Positions 44,207 through 56,031 of a stretch of 64,000 nucleotides of DNA are shown here, one piece after another. This stretch comes from Hemerocallis citrina (Eukaryota; Streptophyta; Magnoliopsida; Asparagales; Asphodelaceae), in contig CM030367.1 of the NCBI GenBank assembly GCA_017893485.1, positions 85,008,853 through 85,072,852 of the forward strand. The letters are read 5' to 3'. Under the pieces are notes generated by a model. It did no database searches. It was given only the letters and a program-made list of their open reading frames with translations, and was not told where the DNA came from. The translations under genes were made by a program, and so were the position numbers. Every line of letters begins with the position of its first letter. Within the stretch, counting starts at the first letter, position 1.

Positions 44207-45640
44207 GGGAAGAATAGATGTTCGGGTTTGGTGACAGCTATCAGCAAGAAGAAGGTTCCGGTGGAGGTGCAGCAGATTCCAGTGGTTCGGGATTACCCAA
44301 CGGTGTTCTTAGAAGATTTTCCTGGGTTACCCCCGCATCGTGATGTACAATTCAGCATCACTATCCAGCCAGAGAGTGCACCTATTTCTAAGGCACTGTA
44401 TAGGATGGCGCCTGTGGAGCAGGATGAAGTTACGGCAGATTGAGGAGCTTTTAGGGAAAGGTATTATTCAGCCGAGTGCGTCACCTTGGGGAGCACCGGT
44501 ATTGTTGGTGAAGAAGAATGATGGGTCGATGAGGATGTGCATCGATTACCGGGAGCTGAATAAGGTCATTGTTCAGAAAAAAAAAATCCAGTTCCACGAA
44601 TCGATGACCTGTTCGATCGTTTACAAGGAGCAGTTGTTTTCTCTAAAATAGACATTTGATCGGGATACCATCAGGTTCGAGTGAAAGTAGAAGATGTGCA
44701 TAAGACTGCATTCAGAACTCGACATGGGCATTACGAATTCTTAGTTATGCCATTTGGAGTTACAAATGCACCTGCAATCTTTATGGACATGATGAACAGA
44801 GCTCTGATGCTATTCATTGATTCTTTTGTCGTGGTGTTTATCGGCGATATTCTTGTGTACTCCAAGTCAAAGGAGGAGCACATTGAGCATCTGGGTGAGG
44901 TTCTGAAGAAAATTCAAGAGCATGAGTTGCATGACAAGTTATCCATATGCGATTTCTGGAAATCTGAAGTGGCATTCCTGGGTCACATCCTTTCTAAGGA
45001 GGGAGTGGCTATTGGTCCTCAAATCAGAAGTTTTTTTGGATTAACTGGATACTATAGGAGGTTTATTCAAGGCTATGCTCAGACAGCCGTGTCACTCACT
45101 GGTCTGACAAAGAAGAATGTAAATTTCAAATGGACTGAGCAGTGCAAGGCAAGCTTCCAAGAGTTGAAAGAGAAATTGACTATTGCTCCCATCTTGGCTT
45201 TGCCTAGAGCAAGTATTGAGTATGATGTTTACAGCGATGATTCACATCGTGGACTTGGGTGTCTTGATGCAAGAGCAAAAGGTAATTGCTTATGGGTCTA
45301 GGCAACTAAGACCGCTTGAGAAGAATTAACCGACTCATGATCTGGAGTTGGCTGCGATTATTTTTGCTTTGAAGCATTGGATGGATTACGTGTACGGTGA
45401 GAAATTAAACATGTATACGGACCACAAAAACATAAAGTACATCTATCAACAAAAGGACCTGAATCTGAGGCAACGGAGATGGCTGGAAGTACTTGAGGAC
45501 ATGCGTCCTGAGATTAAGTACCATCCGGGAAGGCTGATGTTGTTCGCTGATGCACTTAGCCATAAAAGCAGTTTGGCCAGGTTGATCACGACCCAGAGGC
45601 GTCTTGCAGAGGAGTTGGATCAGGCTAGAATTGAGGTAGT
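44207..45640 (+). pseudogene. Tek-F reverse transcriptase and RNase H, catalytic Asp lost
   Basis: Readable pieces: [20 protein letters not shown] (44228-44443), [20 protein letters not shown] (44340-44651), then 44681-45301 with [20 protein letters not shown]. The catalytic FIDDILVYS is FIGDILVYS (GAT/GAC to GGC), which removes the first Asp of the pair. A TGA at 44657-44659 replaces CGA. RNase H follows (YTDHKNIKYIYQQKDLNLRQ) with a frameshift near 45250-45350. Confidence 0.9.
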
Positions 45641-46816
45641 TTTTCAATGTTTGGGAGCATCTTTGGCTCAGCTGAGGCTTCAGCCTACGCTGAATGAAAG
45701 GATTATAGCAAGTCAGAATGAAGATGTAGAGATTCAGAAGATGAAGGAGCAGGTTGGTACAGGCAGACTTTCAGAGTTTCAGATCAGAGATGAAGTGTTG
45801 TGGTTTGGAGAGAGGCTATGTGTTCCGGATCAATTAGACTTGAGGGAGAGTATTCTTCAGGAGGCACATGCCACTCTTTTGTCATTACATCATGGGAGCA
45901 CCAAATTGTAAAAGGACATCAAGCAACATTTCTGGTGGTCAGGTTTGAAGCGTGATGTGGCTGAGTTTGTGACGAGATGTGAGATTTGTCAGCAAGTGAA
46001 AGCAGAGAATCAGAAGCCCGGAGGTCTATTGCAACCGTTATCCATTCCGAAGTGGAAGTGGGATAACATCAGCATGGATTTCATCACGGGTTTGCCCAAG
46101 AGTTCGAAGGTTAATGATGCGATTTGGATCATAGTCGATCGACTAACCAAATCGGCTCACTTTTTGGCGATGAAACTCACTTCGTCTATGGACAAGTTAG
46201 CCAAGCTGTATGTTGGGGAGATCGTCGGGCTTCATGGTGTTTCATTGACCATTGTGTCTGATCGAGATGCGCGGTTCACTTCTCATTTTTGGAGAGTCTT
46301 CATACAGCTTTTGGTATTAAGACGGATTTCAGCACTGCCTTCCATCCTCAGACTGATGGGCAGACTGAGAGGGTCAATCGAGTTCAAGAGGATATGCTTC
46401 GGTGTTGTGTTCTAGATTTTGGAGGCAGTTAGGAGAGGCATCTAATTCCGGTAGAGTTTGCCTACAACAACAGTTTTCATACTAGTATCGGGATGGCGCC
46501 ATATGAAGCTCTGTATGGCAGACAGTGCAGAACGACCTGTTTACTGGTTTGAAGTGGGGGAGCAGAAGATGTTTGGGCCCGAGATCGTGCAGCAGACCTC
46601 GGAAAAGATCAATTTGACCAGGAAGAGGATAATGGATGCTCAGAGTAGGCTGAAGAGTTATGCCGACAACCGGAGGAGGGACCTTGAGTTCGAGGAAGGT
46701 GACTTTGTCTTCTTGAAAGTATCGCCTAGTAAATGTGTGATTCATTTTGGCAGAGGTGGGAAATTAGCCCCACGATTCATAGGCCCATATAAGATATTCA
46801 AGATGATTGGGAAAAT
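45641..46816 (+). pseudogene. Tek-F integrase, truncated by Tek-G
   Basis: Linker and H2C2 zinc finger (HATLLSLHHGS ... CEICQQVKAE), a TAA near 45909, core SMDFITGLPKSSKVND with the first Asp present, [14 protein letters not shown] with the second, and [12 protein letters not shown] sequence in a shifted frame near 46355. The GPY-type domain (GKLAPRFIGPYKIFKMIGK) is the last part; at 46816 the Tek-G LTR begins. The chromodomain is therefore missing. Confidence 0.9.
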
Positions 46817-47205
46817 TGTAACACCCCGAATTCCAAAAAGACTGAATTCAAAGTTCCACAGGATCTTTACATTTCACTTTGTATAATTTTACAAGGAATT
46901 ATAAACTTTTATACAACAATGATTACATTAACGTAGCGGAATTATAAATTAAAACATGATACATGATTTAAATAACAACTTGAACATTTCTTTAAGCAGC
47001 ATTCATTCTGGGTCTTTGTCAAACACTTTATCCAGCATAGAAACTGTGGGCACGTCAGTTGCATACAACTGACGCTAGGATATAATACATCAATTTCTCT
47101 TACTTGGAAAGCACACACTTGTCACAAACAATGCTAAGGGGGACTATCTTATTGATGTCATGTGTGAATGTGCACTTAGTCCTTAATGCAGTTGCTTATA
47201 TTAAA

Positions 47206-47313
47206 TGACACTAATGCGCACTTGTTCGGATTCTATGCATCCCATACTACATAGGTCCGAGGGCAAGCCCATAATCGTGCTCCATCTTGTAGGGTTGAAT
47301 CCCTCACCATGAT
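47206..47313 (-). promoter_or_regulatory. Conserved U5 block, Tek-G copy
   Basis: Complement of the Tek-F block: CACTAATGCGCACTTGTTCG, CTATGCATCCCATACTAC, GAGGGCAAGCCC, TTGTAGGGTTGAATCCCTC. It is absent from the second Tek-G LTR because of the deletion there. Confidence 0.65.
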
Positions 47314-48249
47314 TTAAACTACTACGATAACTACGGTAAGTATCCTAGAAGTCCTATGAGTTACGAGCCCATACCCAGACAGCCTGGAAGGGAATCCCAC
47401 GTCATGACATGACGCATCATGGAGAGTTTTTGGACAATTTGCCTCCGTCATGGAATGATGGCACTACGTAGTCACCAAACACCCCACAAGCGTCGCCACG
47501 GTCCCAATAATTCCAGAGATGTATCCACACCATGACATGATGCATCAAGCAGGCAACCTATGAATACTCTCACACCGTAGATCCGAGGCCCTGATACTTG
47601 TGTTTTTCTCTTACTTTTATCACATCCCCAATATGTGTCTAATCCTTAGATAATTGAATCATGAATAAAATTAATACTCTAGAATTAGTGTTATCTCTAC
47701 ATCGGTCTTAAACATCAATCATTAACCATGACCCAATCTTGGTCTTGTATCATCACATTTCTCTTTCAAAATTTTCATTTATGCCGATGCAAGGACTTAG
47801 CTAAACTCTAGTGTCAAACTTGTCTCATGTTTATCAAATGTGATTTCAAATTCACAAATACCATATTTCATCATGTTTCTTTTACTTCATTTTCCTTGCA
47901 CAATTTGCATAATTAAACAACAAATCTCATATTTAATCTTACACAATTTTTCCATGTCAAAAATCTCTTTTTAAATCTCAGCACCAAAATTCTTCACATT
48001 CAAAAAAAAAAATTTGTTATATTTAATTAGTAAAATCATACCCTAAGAAACATTATTAATTCCTTCTTCTAAAAAATTGCTTCTAATTCCCATTTTAATA
48101 AGTCAAAAATTGTAGAAATAATTTTCATGAAGTCTTGGTATTTTTTTAAGAATTCTAATAATTTTCCTCAATTTTTTTATACACTTAAAAAACTACTAAA
48201 ACTGTTAAAATAGAAAGAAAAAAAAAATCAATTTTCCAAAAAAAATGGC

Positions 48250-48415
48250 CAAAGGCCGGATTCGAACCCAAGTCAAACGTGCGTTCATGAAGAGTAACCG
48301 CCCCAAATCGCACCCGTCTCTTGGGACTCGAACCCTAGACTAAAAGCTCTGCTCAGCTACAGTAACGCTTCCAAAATGCACCCAAAGAAGGTCTTTGAGT
48401 TACTAACCGATATAG
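48250..48415 (-). repeat. tRNA-like modules in the Tek-G left LTR
   Basis: On the plus strand, two T-arm complements GGATTCGAACCC and GGGACTCGAACCC, the latter followed by the complement of GCGTTACTGTAGC and GGTGCATTTTGG words as in Tek-F. The same pair is at about 57010-57265 in the other LTR. Confidence 0.55.
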
Positions 48416-49601
48416 AGTCAGATTAAAATACTTTTGTACTGTATCTAGTTCTTCCTTTAATAAACTCGATTTTTCTCAATCTATTTGTTCTTATAAAAAT
48501 CTATATCTTCTCCAGAATTTTTTTCTTAGAAAAACAATAAATTATACCTTTTTAGATTGTCAAAATCTCTTTTTTAAACACGTAAAAGATTATTTCTCTT
48601 CAGTTCTTTGAAAACATGGATCATGAATACAATTTCGACATAGAAAATTTCTTTTTAGAAGCATCTTTTATCAACCTATTCCCCTTTCATTCACAATGTA
48701 TTCATACAACTATTTTTTTCCTTTCTTAAAGAAAATCAAGCTCTTTAATTTAGTCTTATTTTTACAACAAATCTTTTTCTTATGTTTCAAGAGGAAACAC
48801 GGATGATAATCTAGTGACTACAATATTAATCATATATGGCATTTAAAAACACACTTTTAAACACAAATCAATTTATTTCATAATCCATGGTTTACTAGTT
48901 TGCATTTTATAAATTATTCATAAGCACAATTTTCCACATATTGGATTCTACAATTCGCTTATAAGCAAGTTTTCATATAATCATGATTCATCAATTCTAG
49001 CATGCAAATATACTAACAAACCATCGTAACAAATCCTAATTAATACATTCCAATTCATTTTACTAACTTTTCATGTAGATTAATTAGAGTTCATTTTCTT
49101 ATTAGTCTCTTCAAACAAGTATAGAGCAATCTTACCTACTTATTTCTAACATGTTCACAATTCCAAATCCTAGCATGGTATCTAAATTAGAAGTTTGAGA
49201 AAATCACCCACCTTAATGAAGAACAAACAGAAACTCCTAAGAAACTCCTTGAATGCACGAATGGCTCCCTTCTCCTCCTAGTTTGTGCTACGAACTTGAG
49301 CCTTCTCCTCCTTGCTAGTGTGAACCCAAGACTTCCTTCTCCTTTTGATGTATGGCCGACCTCCAAGGTTGCAAAAGCACTCAAACACACACCTCTCAAT
49401 CTTTTACTCACACAACTCTTTCTTTTCCTCACAATTTGTTTCTTTTCTTTTTCTTTTCTCTTATGAATGTTTCTAGTGCAAGTCATGAAGAAGATAAGAG
49501 GGGGGGGGGTATTTATAAACAACTAAAGCTCAAATGGAGGTTAAGATGAGTTTAGATGAGAGGGTAGGATGCATTATGGAGTTTTAAGAACTACCCACCA
49601 T

Positions 49602-50523
49602 TAGGGGTGGGCATCAGTCGGTATCCGACCTAATATGGACCATCCACCACCGATCCAAAAAAGTTTGGTATTTTAATTTTCTCATCTGCAACCAATCCGA
49701 ACCTTAATTAGATCGGTTTCCATCCAAGCCGATTAAGCTCGATTTGGATTGGATTGGATGGTCGGCTTGGTGTGTTACTTTTCATCTTCAACATCATTCA
49801 TAATTTTGTTGAAATTTAAAAGATCAAATTCAATTCAACTTAAGAAACAACCTGCTATTTATTATTCAGAAATGAATTTTAATTGAAGATTCATAAAACC
49901 ATAGGTTGTTAATGAATTTTGTATTAATTGTTTGAGATGATGACGATTAAATGGGTAAGATAAACTGCTTTTTAACTTGCATACTTCTGTAATCTTAGTT
50001 TATTATCATAAAAGAAACATCAATAACCATAGCTAATTGAATTTCAGATACAATAAAAAAAAGATTTAGAAAATAATTTCTGCTTGACTTCATTCAAGTA
50101 ACTACAAAATGTTACATCAACTTCATGATTCTATTAAGCTGGGCCACACTGTAAATCAAGCATTTCTCAACAAAATAGCACACAGGATTATGAAGAATCA
50201 AAACATAGGTAGAACAACTGCTCGGTTTGTATTAAAGAAATTAAAGAAGACAGCTTGTATCTCCAAAAAAATGAGAAATGACTATTTTTATATTCAAGAA
50301 GTTAAAGGAGAACTAGATTTTTTATGGACTTATGCATAGAGGTACGTCGGTTCGGTTTCATCGGTTATTTGAAAGCCCCATCTAACAACTGAACCGATCC
50401 AATTGGTTATTGAAGATCAAGAACCGGGCCATCCCAAACCCCCAATTGGTTCGGTTAAAAACCGGTTGGTTCGGGTTGGATTGGTTTGGATTGGTCGGTT
50501 TGGATAATAGTTGTCCACCCCTA
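49602..50523. mobile_element. Non-autonomous hAT-type DNA transposon (922 bp)
   Basis: Terminal inverted repeats TAGGGGTGGGCA and TGTCCACCCCTA (one mismatch in 12), flanked by the 8-bp duplication CCCACCAT at 49594-49601 and 50524-50531. The other Tek-G LTR has the empty site (near 58465), which confirms the insertion. Subterminal regions are rich in CGGTT/AACCG words. No transposase: a 76-codon frame at 50109-50339 has no recognisable motif and is probably incidental. Confidence 0.93.
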
Positions 50524-51075
50524 CCCACCATCACATAACTACTCTCCCATTCCCTCCATCTCTCCCACTCCAAGACCCAATCCGGCCAACCCTCTCTTGC
50601 ACTTCCACGTGCTTGTGCAAAGCATGTGTCACACTACGCATACTACAAATTTTTTTGTACATTAAATTGTTAATTTATTTACTACTTGGTCAAGTCTACA
50701 CTACAAGTTGTATTAATTATTATTAAAAATAACTAATGGGCAAATTAGGTGGGCCAAAAACCATGGGCTCTCTAATTAAATTAATCAATAAATTTAAGTG
50801 GGCTAGAATAAGACTATTAGGCCTAGAGATTTAAAACAGGCTTTAATTTAAAAAGAGAATAAATATTTATTCATGAAATGAGAATACTTTTTAAAGTCAA
50901 AAATACACATTAAATTGCATGTGCAAAACACATGGAAAATAAAAAGAAATCTTCATATTGATTAAAACTCCAGGATGTTACAACACTCCCTCCTTAGAAT
51001 AGTTCTGTCATCCGAACTATGCTTAAAGAATGAGAAAACAAAACATAAAAGAAAAAAAGAAGAAGAACAATACAA

Positions 51076-52500
51076 TCAAACAAAGAGCTCAGGATGATCC
51101 TTCAGCATCCTCTCCTCAGATTCCCAAGGAGCCTCTTCAACCAACTGGTTTCTCCAAACTACTTTGACTATCGGTATCTTCTTGTTCATCAAAACTTTCT
51201 CCCGACGATCCACGATCTCAACCGGTAGCTCAATGTAGCTCAGATTTAGCTGCAAACCCTTCGTCACATTGGACAAATGGTGACTTGGATCTGGAATGTA
51301 ACCTCTCAGCATAGACACATGGAATACATTGTGCACCTGAGACAACTCTTCCGGTAACTCCAACCGGTAAGCAGTTTTCCCAATCCTCTTTAATATCATA
51401 TACGGGCCAATGAACCTTGGGGCTAATTTCCCACCTCTGCCAAAACGAATCACACCTTTACTAGGGGATACCTTCAGAAAGACAAAGTCACCATCCTCGA
51501 ACACAAGGTCCCTCCTTCGGTTGTCTGCATAACTCTTCTGCCTACTGTGAGCATCCACCAACCTCTTCCTGATCAAATTGATCTTTTCAGAGGTCTGCTG
51601 CACGATCTCGGGCCCAAACATCTATCGCTCTCCCACTTCAAACCAGCAAACAGGTGTTCTGTACTTTTTGCCATACAGAGCTTCGTACGGTGCCATCTCG
51701 ATACTAGTCTGAAAACTGTGGTTGTAGGCAAACTCTACCAGAGCTAAATATCTCTCCCAACTGCCTCCAAAATCTAGAACACAACACCCAAGTGTATCCT
51801 CAAGAACTCGGTTGACCCTCTCAGTCTGTCCATCAGTCTGAGGATGGAAGGCAGTGCTGAAGTCCATCTTAGTACCCAAAGTATTCTGAAGACTCCTCCA
51901 AAAATGCAAAGTAAACTACGCATCTCGATCAGACACAACGGTCAACGGAACACCATGAAGCCTGACGATCTCCCCAACATACAGCTTCGCTAACTTGTCC
52001 GTAGACGAAGTGAGTTTCATTGCCAAAAAGTGAGCTGATTTGGTTAGTCGATCAACTATGACCCAAATCGCATCATTACCCTTCTAACTCTTGGGCAAAC
52101 CCGTGATAATATCCATGCTGATGTTATCCCACTTCCACTCCAGAATGGGTAAATGTTGCAATAAACCTCCAGGGTTCTGATTTTCGTCTTTCACCTGCTA
52201 AAAAATCTCACACTTCGCCACAAACTCAGCTACATCCCGCTTCAAACCTGACCACCAGAAATGTCGCTAGATGTCTTCATACATCTTGTTACTCCCAGGA
52301 TGTACCGACAAAAGAGTAGCATGTGCCTCCTGAAGAATACTCTCCCTCAAATCTGATTGATCTTGAACATATAGCCTCTCTCCAAACTACAACACTTCAT
52401 ACCTGATTTGAAACTCTGACAATCTGCCAGCACCAACCTGCTCCTTCATCTTCTGAATCTCTGTATCTTCCATCTAACTCGCTATAATCCTTTCATTTAG
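51076..52500 (-). pseudogene. Tek-G integrase with chromodomain, few lesions
   Basis: C-terminal part open for 181 residues (51621-51076): GKLAPRFIGPYMILKRIGK, then the chromodomain VDRREKVLMNKKIPIVKVVW ... EEAPWESEERMLKDHPELFV ending at the stop. Upstream 51622-51909 ([20 protein letters not shown], with the catalytic Glu) is separated by a stop near 51620, and the core ([21 protein letters not shown]) by a stop at about 51920 and others near 52085 and 52200. The chromodomain is complete and is the best copy of it in the window. Confidence 0.9.
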
Positions 52501-53958
52501 TGTGGGCTGAAGCCTCAGCTGAGCCAAAGATGCTCCCAACCTTGCACAACAACCTCAATACCAGCCCGATCCAACTCCTTTGCAAGATGTCTCTGGGTCG
52601 TGATCAAACTGGCCAAACTGCTTTTACGGTTAGGTGCATCAGCAACAACATTAGCCTTCCCCGAATGGTACTTAATCTCTGGATGCATGTCCTTAGGTAC
52701 ATCAAGTCATCTCCGTTGCCACAGATTCAAGTCCTTCTGCTGATAGACGTACTACAAGCTTTTAGGGTCCGTATACATGTTTAACTTCTCACCGTACACG
52801 TAATGTCTCCATTGCTTCAAGGCGAAGATAATCGCAGCCAACTCCATATCATGAGTTGGATAATTCTTCTAATGTGGTCTTAGTTGCCTAGACCCATAAG
52901 CGATTACTTTTTCCTCTTGTATTAAGACACATCCAAGCCCACGATGAGAAGTATCGTCGTAAACATCATACCGAATACCTGCTATAGGCAAAGCCAAAAT
53001 GGGGGCAGTAGTCAACTTCTCTTTCAATTCCTGAAAGCTTGCTTCGCACTGCTCGGTCCACTTGAAATTCACATTCTTTTTGGTCAGACCTGTGAGCGGC
53101 ACGGCTATCTGAGCATAGCCTTGAATAAACCTCCTATAGTATCCAGTTAACCCAAGGAAACTTCCGATTTCTTTCACTGTAGTAGGCCTTGCCCAATCCT
53201 TCACTGCCTCTATCTTCTGAGGATCAGTTGCCACTCCCTTCTTAGAAAGGATGTGACCCAGGAATGCCACTTCAGATTTCCAGAAATTGTATTTGGATAA
53301 CTAGGCATTCAACTCATGCTCCTGAAGCATCTTCAGAACCTCAGCCAGATGCTCAGTGTGTTCCTCCTCCGACTTGGAGTACACAAGAATATCGTCGATA
53401 AACATCACGACGAAAGAATCAATGAACGGCCTCAGAACTCTGTTCTTCATGTCCATAAAGTTTGCAGGTGCATTCGTCACTCCAAATGGCATAACTAAGA
53501 ATTCGTAATGCCCATGTCGAGTTCTGAATGCAGTCTTATGCATATCTTCCACTTTTCACTCGAACCTGATGGTATCCCGATCGAAGGTCTATTTTAGAGA
53601 AAATAACTGCTCCTTGTAGACGATCGAACAGGTCATCAATTCGTGGAATTGGATTTTTGTTCTGAACAGTGACCATATTCAGCTCTCGGTAATCGATGCA
53701 CATCCTCATCGACCCATCCTTCTTCTTCACCAATAATACCGGTGCTCCCCAAGGCGACGCACTCGGCTGAATAAAGCCTTTCCCCAAAAGTTTCTCAATC
53801 TTCGGTTTAATTTCATCCTGCTCCACAGGCGCCATCCTATACGGTGCCTTGGAAATGGGTGCACTACCTGGCTGAATAGTGATGCTGAACTCTACATCAC
53901 GATGCGGGGGTAACCCGGGCAAATCTTCCAAGAACACAGTCGGGTAATCCCGAACCAC
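52501..53958 (-). pseudogene. Tek-G reverse transcriptase and RNase H, interrupted
   Basis: RT is open at 53536-53958 ([55 protein letters not shown]) and 53301-53552 ([20 protein letters not shown], catalytic FIDDILVYS intact). A frameshift at about 53550 separates these, and a stop at about 53300 precedes the thumb and RNase H start (52869-53270, [31 protein letters not shown]). The RNase H end (52600-52860) has stops. Confidence 0.9.
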
Positions 53959-54440
53959 TAGAATCTGCTACACCTCTACAGGAACCTTCTTCTTGCTGAT
54001 AGCTGCCACTAAATCTAAACATTTCTTCTTCCCCTGGAAAGTGACTACAGGACCTCCTGGAGCCTTCACTGTTACTTCCTTGGTCTTACACTCGATGTTC
54101 GCACTGTACACCGACATTCAATCAATGTCAATAATAACATCGACCCCTAGGATATTCAGCTCGATCAGATCAATCCCAAAAATCCTGTCTCCAATCTCGA
54201 TCTCGCAGTCTACATAGTATCGATCAGTGGTTAAAGTCTCCCTTGATGGAGTAGCTACTGCTAAGGCCTTCCCTGGAACAAACTTCGGTTCGACTCCCAA
54301 GACTTCAGCAAATTTAGGAGATACAAAAGTATGAAAGGATTTAGTATCGAACAGAACAACAACTTTCTTTCCACTTAATAAAAGTTCTCATGTTATATAA
54401 CACACTTTCGTTACATAACAATTCTTACTAAATAAACAGG
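53959..54440 (-). pseudogene. Tek-G protease, active-site Gly replaced by Lys
   Basis: The minus strand at about 54330-54365 reads VVLFDTKSFHTFVSPKFAEV: the triad is Asp-Thr-Lys (GGA to AAA, two G-to-A changes). Later parts are well kept (VDCEIEIGDRIFGIDLIELN, LGVDVIIDID) with stops at about 54118 and 53970. Confidence 0.88.
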
Positions 54441-54461
54441 AAAAAAGAACAACATAAACTT

Positions 54462-55503
54462 CTAAACATCCGCCCCCATACCAGTAATGACGTGATCCAC
54501 TTCATCAGCGTCGGCCTCAGTCAAGGCAAATACTCGCCCCTGCTGGTATGGCTTCTTCCCAACTTGCTACGTTGGTACCTTCCGGACGACATCTCGCAGC
54601 TTGGGGCAGTGAGATCTGTAATGACTTGTCTTTCCACAGTTGAAACAAGTCACCACAAGAGGTCTCACCCAACCCTTTCCGGGTCTTCCAGCCACATTGA
54701 CAGCATTCACCCTCGTAGATTTGAACCTTTGAGCGGGTGGCTGCCTTCTGACATTTCCAGAAATTGCAGGTCTCTTCCCGACATTCCAATTGTTCGTCCG
54801 GTTCTGGGGGGCATGAAACTGCTCCATATCCTATCTGTAGTTGCAGCTCGCTTGACAAACTTGTCAAACCTCCTGATACCAAGGGGTATCATCCTTGATC
54901 TCATACTCGGCCTCAATCCGTGCTCGAACTTCTGAGCTTTCTTTGCCTCGTCCATCACAAATTCGGGTGCATACCTCGAAAGTTGAGTAAACCTTGTCTC
55001 ACACTCCCTGACGGACATGCCTCCCTGCTGCAATGCTAGGAACTCCATTGCATTCTTCTCTTGGACATCAAATGGAAAATAGTGACCGCGGAACTCCTCC
55101 AAGAATTCCACCCATCCGTTAACACCATTTCCTATAGTCCGCTTCATCGACTGCCACCATACAGATGCATCCTTCTCAAGCTGCAATGTAGCCAGCTTCA
55201 CCTCGCTACCTTCTGGAGTGTCCAAGACTTCAAAGATAGTCCCGACTTGCCGAATCCAATTGTCAGCTACGTCGGATCGGACTTCCCTTCAAACACTGGT
55301 GGCTTCATCCTCTTGAATGACTCCACAAGTTTGATCGCCGCAGGAACTGGATTTGTAGGCTTCCCTCTATAGTTTTGGTTCATGGAAACAACGTTGAGGG
55401 TCTGATAGACTTTAGCCAACTCCGTTTCCAAGTCGAGTCCACAGCTGGGTCCTTCTCCGTTCCTTGATCTTTCTCCAGCCATACTCTGATTCAAAAGATC
55501 CAT
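54462..55503 (-). pseudogene. Tek-G gag, frameshifted
   Basis: Starts MDLLNQSMAGERSRNGEG; a second Met (MAGERS) at 55482 aligns with the MAG start of Tek-K gag. It contains LDLETELAKVYQTLNVVSMN, FKRMKPPVFEGKSD, the capsid core (54707-55225, LEKDASVWWQSMKRTIGNGV, SVRECETRFTQLSRYAPEF) and the knuckle CFNCGKTSHYRSHC (54567-54827). Frame changes at about 55270 and 54830. Ends at TAG 54462-54464. Confidence 0.9.
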
Positions 55504-55623
55504 TAAAATCGAAGTAGAAAATATTAATTTAAACCTTTTCATTTCATTGAATTCAAACTTTGTACATTCAAATTTAAAACATCGTCTGACATCAAGCGAA
55601 AAGCTTTGAGAAGATACAACATT

Positions 55624-56031
55624 CTAATCCCTACGGTTCCACTTGGCTTCCCCAAGCTCTTCCCGTAGTTCTGCCTCTTCTTCCTTCAGTACATCATACA
55701 TGTTCTTTCTCTTCTCGAGTTCCCAAACACGATGACTGAGGGTTGCAATATTCTCCTTGCACTTTGCACACTGGGCCTGCAATAGATCTGCTCTCTCCCT
55801 CTGAGTCTCCACCTGCCTCTGAAGATACACGATAAGACCTCCCGAAACTGGCTTTTCTTTGTCGGATGAAATGTCCGATGAGTCCGGAGGTGGAGTGCTC
55901 TCTTGGGACTCGGGCCATTCTCCTTCATACTCCTTGGGATCTTCTTCGTCGAAATCTCCTGGTCCAGAATAGTAGTCCTCTTCGATTATGTGCCAGTCAT
56001 CATCGCTTGCTGGGTCGTGGTGGTTCGCCAT
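55624..56031 (-). CDS. Tek-G leader ORF ('ORF0'), intact, 135 aa
   Basis: Open from ATG (56029-56031) to TAG (55624-55626), on the sense strand of Tek-G. The start is the first Met in the alignment with Tek-F (MANHHDPASDDDWHIIEEDY), 158 bp inside the LTR; an in-frame upstream Met at 56076 is probably not used because Tek-F lacks the extension. Residues 1-62 are acidic and Pro/Ser-rich (EEDPKEYEGEWPESQEST); residues 65-135 form a charged coil (LQRQVETQRERADLLQAQC, RVWELEKRKNMYDVLKEEEA). It is the only long frame of Tek-G without a lesion, although gag and pol around it are broken. No signal peptide, membrane segment or known domain seen. Function unknown. Confidence 0.85.
   Translation of the reverse strand: MANHHDPASDDDWHIIEEDYYSGPGDFDEEDPKEYEGEWPESQESTPPPDSSDISSDKEKPVSGGLIVYLQRQVETQRERADLLQAQCAKCKENIATLSHRVWELEKRKNMYDVLKEEEAELREELGEAKWNRRD

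Larger units (their letters stand above)
38777..46816 (+). mobile_element. Tek-F: chromovirus, plus strand, 3' end missing
   Basis: 5' LTR, iMet primer site, leader ORF, gag, protease, RT, RNase H and integrase in order; cut in the integrase C-terminal region at 46816 by the LTR of Tek-G. No continuation (chromodomain, polypurine tract, 3' LTR) appears on the far side of Tek-G within the window. Same family as Tek-1 and Tek-G. Confidence 0.93.
46817..50982 (-). repeat. Tek-G left (3') LTR
   Basis: Plus strand TGTAACACCCCGAATTCC to CTCCAGGATGTTACA; 4166 bp, of which about 930 bp is a hAT-type insertion, leaving about 3.24 kb. Minus-strand TATA box 49510-49517, donor-like site at 49206-49214, tRNA-like modules 48250-48415, U5 block 47206-47313. 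The polypurine tract AAGGAGGGAGTGT lies just to the right. Confidence 0.93.

Noticed and set aside
46130..46145. GTCGATCGAC in Tek-F integrase as another member of the palindrome set
   Set aside because: It is coding sequence for the conserved IVDRLTK motif and lacks the CAGTCGACTG form or pairing.
50109..50339. 76-codon frame inside the hAT-type element as a transposase fragment
   Set aside because: No hAT dimerisation or catalytic motif; Lys-rich, short and in AT-rich DNA. Probably incidental.
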